The notes under the pieces: generated by a model
The model's input: only the letters and a program-made list of their open reading frames with translations
Told to the model about the DNA's origin: nothing
The model's database searches: none
Translations under genes and position numbers: made by a program
NCBI RefSeq assembly: GCF_003851045.1
Contig: NZ_BFBX01000099.1
Span: forward strand, 1 to 64,000
DNA: 64,000 nucleotides
Source: Paenibacillus sp. 598K
Lineage (GTDB): Bacteria; Bacillota; Bacilli; Paenibacillales; Paenibacillaceae
Reading direction: 5' to 3'
In this document: positions 61,155-64,000 of the stretch, in pieces
Position numbering within the stretch: position 1 is the first letter of the stretch
How the letters are laid out: each line of letters starts with the position of its first letter

Positions 61155-61590
61155 ATGGGATCTAAGGAACGGCTGAGCACGATGCCCGGGACGGAGCATG
61201 ACGACCGATACATGAGAGTAGGGGAAGCCCCTGCGATGGATCTGCAGTGGCTGTCGGCGCTGGAGGCGCCGCTGTCCGTCACCGGTCTGCCATGGCTGGA
61301 GCAGGACGGCGTGTACCGGAGACTGCCGGTGCGCCCGGACTACCCGCTCCGGCCGGAAGTGGACCGCCTGGCGAACCATACGTCGGGCGTGCAGGTTCGC
61401 TTCCGCACGGACTCGCCGATGTTGTACGTGCGGGTCGAGCTGGCTGACCGGCGGCGCGCCTGACGAAGCCCAGGAATGTACGACAGACGGCATCCATCCG
61501 TCCGATCTTGGCTATGCTCGCATCGCGAGGACGCTTAGCCCCGTAATCGCTAGTCTTCTGACGAAGGATATCCGCGCCAGCGGAATTTGA
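61155..61590 (+). pseudogene. SGNH/GDSL hydrolase gene with an internal deletion
   Basis: The 5' part (from the ATG at 61155) encodes about 100 residues that match the N-terminal beta-sandwich of SGNH/GDSL hydrolases (WLEQDGVYRRLP, LANHTSGVQVRFRTDSP). It stops at 61461-61463. In the next frame, 61444-61590 encodes LTGGAPDEAQECTTDGIHPSDLGYARIARTLSPV-type sequence, the conserved C-terminus with the catalytic DxxH (DGIH). The GDSL block and the roughly 200 residues between are missing, so a deletion with a frameshift at about 61441-61450 joined the two ends. The product would be inactive. An intact gene may have been an acetyl esterase acting on xylan, which is inferred from the family and locus. 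Confidence 0.7.
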
Positions 61591-61615
61591 GGTATACTAG
61601 GACAAGTCCGGGAAG

Positions 61616-61637
61616 GACTGGCGAACGCCAGTCTTTT
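61616..61637 (+). terminator. Rho-independent terminator before the last gene
   Basis: GACTGGC (61616-61622) pairs with GCCAGTC (61627-61633) around GAAC and is followed by TTTT. It ends the oxidoreductase/hydrolase unit 27 bp before the next start codon. Confidence 0.75.
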
Positions 61638-61663
61638 CGCCATTCTTGACGGGGGAGATATGT

Positions 61664-64000
61664 GTGAAGCGATTTGGGGGCAAAGTTTATTTTACCAAGA
61701 TGGTGTTATGGATCAGCGTAGCGATCCTGCTCTTGATCGTTGCGCTGTCGACGGTCGTCTACATCAACGCCCAGAAGCTGCTGGTCCAAAACGAATACGC
61801 TTCCAATCAGAAGCTTCTGTATCAGGTGAAATATAATATGGTGTTTATGGACGACACGATCGCCAACCTGTGCAAATGGCTTTACCTGAACAGCGATGTG
61901 AGCGCGGTTATGTTTGCCAAGCAGGAGGATATGGTCGATGTGGCCAACCGACTGAATAAAGTGACCAGCTCGATCACCTCGACCAATCCGTATATCCATT
62001 CCATTACGATCTACAATCGGAATCTGGACCAGACCTACAATGCGGGCAGCCCGGTTTTTTTTCAGGATGAGCTGCTTGACGCCATGTACGACAAGGAGCA
62101 AGTGCCGCCGAAGATGAAGCCGATCTTCCGCAATATCCGCAAGCTGGTGAACCGCGAGACGAGGCCGGAGTATGTATTCTCTTATATGATGTACGAGACC
62201 TCGCAGGACGACCAGAAGCCTGACGGTGTCATCATCGTCAATGTCCGGTCGGAATGGCTGCTGAGCAATATCGCCCAGATCAACATGATCGACAAGCGCA
62301 AAGGCGACGGCATCTTCATCCTGGACAGCTCTGGCGAATACCTGAATGACGGTACGGGCGATGATGACATTATGACCTGGGCCAAAACGGAGCTGGCTGC
62401 TTACAAAAGCGCCCATTCAGGCGCGGATTCGGACGGCTTCTTCGAAAGCAAGCGCGGCGGTACACCCTATCTCGTCACCTACACAAATGTCGGAGGGTCC
62501 GGGATGACGCTGCTCAAAACGCAGCCCGTGCCCGAGGCGTATCAGTACATTGCCAAATTGCGGACCAGCATTATCTTCATCACGTTGATTGCGCTGCTGC
62601 TAGCGCTTGCCGTATCGATCCTGATCTCTCGCAAAATCTACCGGCCGTTCGGCAATCTCGTCAACTCCATTCGTATGGACCGGCCGCGCCCTTCAGGGGA
62701 TGAGAAGGCTGTCGACGAGATCACCTATCTAAATGACGTCTATCGGCAGTCGATGGAGGAGTTGGACCTCTTCTACAAGGAGAAGGATGAATACAAGGAT
62801 GTCATGCGGCATTACTGGCTCAGCCGGCTGCTCGACGAACGATTCAGCATTACGCGCGTGGAGCTTGCCACGTTGTTCAAAGATATGAAAATCTCGTTGC
62901 CTGTAGCAGGGTCTTACGCCGTATGCTTGTTGAAAATCGACAACTACAAGGAGTTCCAGCACGCCTACAGCGCCAAGGAAAAGGCAAGCTTCCGGTTTGC
63001 CCTGATCAATATCGCCTCCGAGCTCGTCGCCCGCACCTATCCGAGCGAAGGGATCGATATGAAGGAAGACCATGTGCTGCTGATCGTCGCGCTCTCGGAA
63101 GGGGACGAAGGCGGATCGCTGAAGCTGGCGGAGACGCTGACCGAGGCACAGGACGTATTCAGCCGCTACTTCAAGGTGACGTTTACGACCTCGATCAGCG
63201 ATACCGCCGATTCCTTGAGCGAGCTGCATATGCTGTACAATCAGGCGCAGGATCAGGCGATGTATCGTCTGCAGCTCGGACACGGGGCGATGATTACGAA
63301 GGCGCGCATTCGCAAAAACGTCGAAAACAAAAAGACCGGCTATTCCAAGGAAATGGAGGAATGGCTCGCAGAGACGATCAAGTCCGGCAATGTGGCCGGC
63401 ATGAAGGAGGTGCTGGCGAACCTGTTCGGCGAGATGGAGACGCTGAACTATCACAATGCCCTCGTCTCGATCATTCGGCTCGTCGACGCAGCGATTGAAG
63501 CGCTGGAGGCAGCACAGACCGCTGCTGCGCCTTCGCTGCAGCTCGCCTCGATCAGCCGCCACATCCTGGAGAAGGAGACGATGGCCGACATTCAGCGGAT
63601 CGTCCGGGAGGGGCTGCAGGATTCCATCAACAAGGAGACGGTCGGCAATACGGAATCGCTCAATTATTTCCTTGTCGACGCAGTGACCGAATATGTGCAG
63701 AAAAACTATCGGGATAACGACTTGAGCTTACCTGCGATTGCTGCCATCATGAAGGTATCCTCGCGCAAGCTGAGCAAAATGTACAAGGAAGCGACGCAAC
63801 TGTCGATTCCGGATCTGATTAACAACGTCAGGCTGGCCAAAGCAGCAGAGCTTCTCATCCAAGGGGAATTAAGCGTCTATGAGGTTGTGCATCGTGTCGG
63901 CTTTACGAACGAAACCTATTTCTTTAGCCTGTTCAAGAAGAAATACAAGGCGACGCCGAAGGAGTACGCCCTGCAGCGGAACATGAACAATATTAAATAA
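61664..64000 (+). CDS. Membrane-anchored AraC-family regulator with extracellular cache sensor
   Basis: The 778-aa protein has a helix at about 12-35, a double-cache-like extracellular sensor (to about 290), a second helix (about 300-322), a coiled-coil segment and a long cytoplasmic middle domain with a degenerate GGDEF look. The C-terminal AraC domain has HTH segments LSLPAIAAIMKVSSRKLSKMYK and VYEVVHRVGFTNETYFFSLFKKKY, ending ATPKEY. The GTG at 61664 is chosen because GGGGGAG lies 6 nt upstream; the TTG at 61646 has none. Its TAA is the last codon of the window. Target genes probably lie downstream, outside the window. Confidence 0.85.
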   Translation: MKRFGGKVYFTKMVLWISVAILLLIVALSTVVYINAQKLLVQNEYASNQKLLYQVKYNMVFMDDTIANLCKWLYLNSDVSAVMFAKQEDMVDVANRLNKVTSSITSTNPYIHSITIYNRNLDQTYNAGSPVFFQDELLDAMYDKEQVPPKMKPIFRNIRKLVNRETRPEYVFSYMMYETSQDDQKPDGVIIVNVRSEWLLSNIAQINMIDKRKGDGIFILDSSGEYLNDGTGDDDIMTWAKTELAAYKSAHSGADSDGFFESKRGGTPYLVTYTNVGGSGMTLLKTQPVPEAYQYIAKLRTSIIFITLIALLLALAVSILISRKIYRPFGNLVNSIRMDRPRPSGDEKAVDEITYLNDVYRQSMEELDLFYKEKDEYKDVMRHYWLSRLLDERFSITRVELATLFKDMKISLPVAGSYAVCLLKIDNYKEFQHAYSAKEKASFRFALINIASELVARTYPSEGIDMKEDHVLLIVALSEGDEGGSLKLAETLTEAQDVFSRYFKVTFTTSISDTADSLSELHMLYNQAQDQAMYRLQLGHGAMITKARIRKNVENKKTGYSKEMEEWLAETIKSGNVAGMKEVLANLFGEMETLNYHNALVSIIRLVDAAIEALEAAQTAAAPSLQLASISRHILEKETMADIQRIVREGLQDSINKETVGNTESLNYFLVDAVTEYVQKNYRDNDLSLPAIAAIMKVSSRKLSKMYKEATQLSIPDLINNVRLAKAAELLIQGELSVYEVVHRVGFTNETYFFSLFKKKYKATPKEYALQRNMNNIK

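Overview
The window looks like a chromosomal segment of a Gram-positive, xylan-degrading member of the Paenibacillaceae (Paenibacillus/Cohnella type). The grounds are: very large secreted multidomain glycoside hydrolases, an S-layer-homology (SLH) protein, YesM/YesN-type two-component systems whose regulators end in AraC helix-turn-helix domains, membrane-anchored AraC regulators, strong AGGAGG ribosome binding sites with TTG/GTG starts, and CcpA (cre)-like boxes. No tRNA, rRNA, phage module or CRISPR array was seen.

Region 1 (about 1-11.6 kb): an Rpn-family nuclease gene, then a minus-strand exopolysaccharide operon running from 11227 down to 1178. Its order is a membrane protein with a degenerate GGDEF domain, a BcsB-like protein, a sugar-1-phosphate nucleotidyltransferase, a 62-aa coiled-coil protein, a family 2 glycosyltransferase fused to two MshEN (c-di-GMP receptor type) domains, a GT-C type membrane protein, a GtrB-like glycosyltransferase and a GtrA-like flippase. 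Several junctions are ATGA overlaps. It resembles Bacillus subtilis ydaJKLMN but with a different c-di-GMP input.

Region 2 (11.6-14 kb): a GntR/LacI-type regulator and a GNAT acetyltransferase, both minus strand.

Region 3 (14-51 kb): a xylan-utilisation island on the plus strand. It holds a GH10 xylanase, a GH30 enzyme, a cache-AraC membrane regulator, a phosphotransferase, a YesMN-type system with an oligosaccharide ABC importer, a parallel beta-helix enzyme, a small cohesin-SLH surface anchor, a second two-component system with a membrane-anchored sugar-binding co-sensor, an RbsA/RbsC/RbsB-type monosaccharide importer, and a GH95 enzyme. All four large enzymes end in the same cassette: cohesin, helical FIVAR-like linker, dockerin. 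With the SLH-anchored cohesin this suggests a cellulosome-like system without a separate scaffoldin. Cre-like sites lie upstream of several units.

Region 4 (51-64 kb): a DUF4317 gene, a tiny strand-opposed poly-asparagine ORF, a Btr-like regulator with a Fur-boxed siderophore-binding lipoprotein, a two-component system with an unusual hybrid kinase and a BTAD-type regulator, a Gfo/Idh/MocA oxidoreductase, an SGNH hydrolase gene broken by an internal deletion, and another cache-AraC membrane regulator ending exactly at the window edge.
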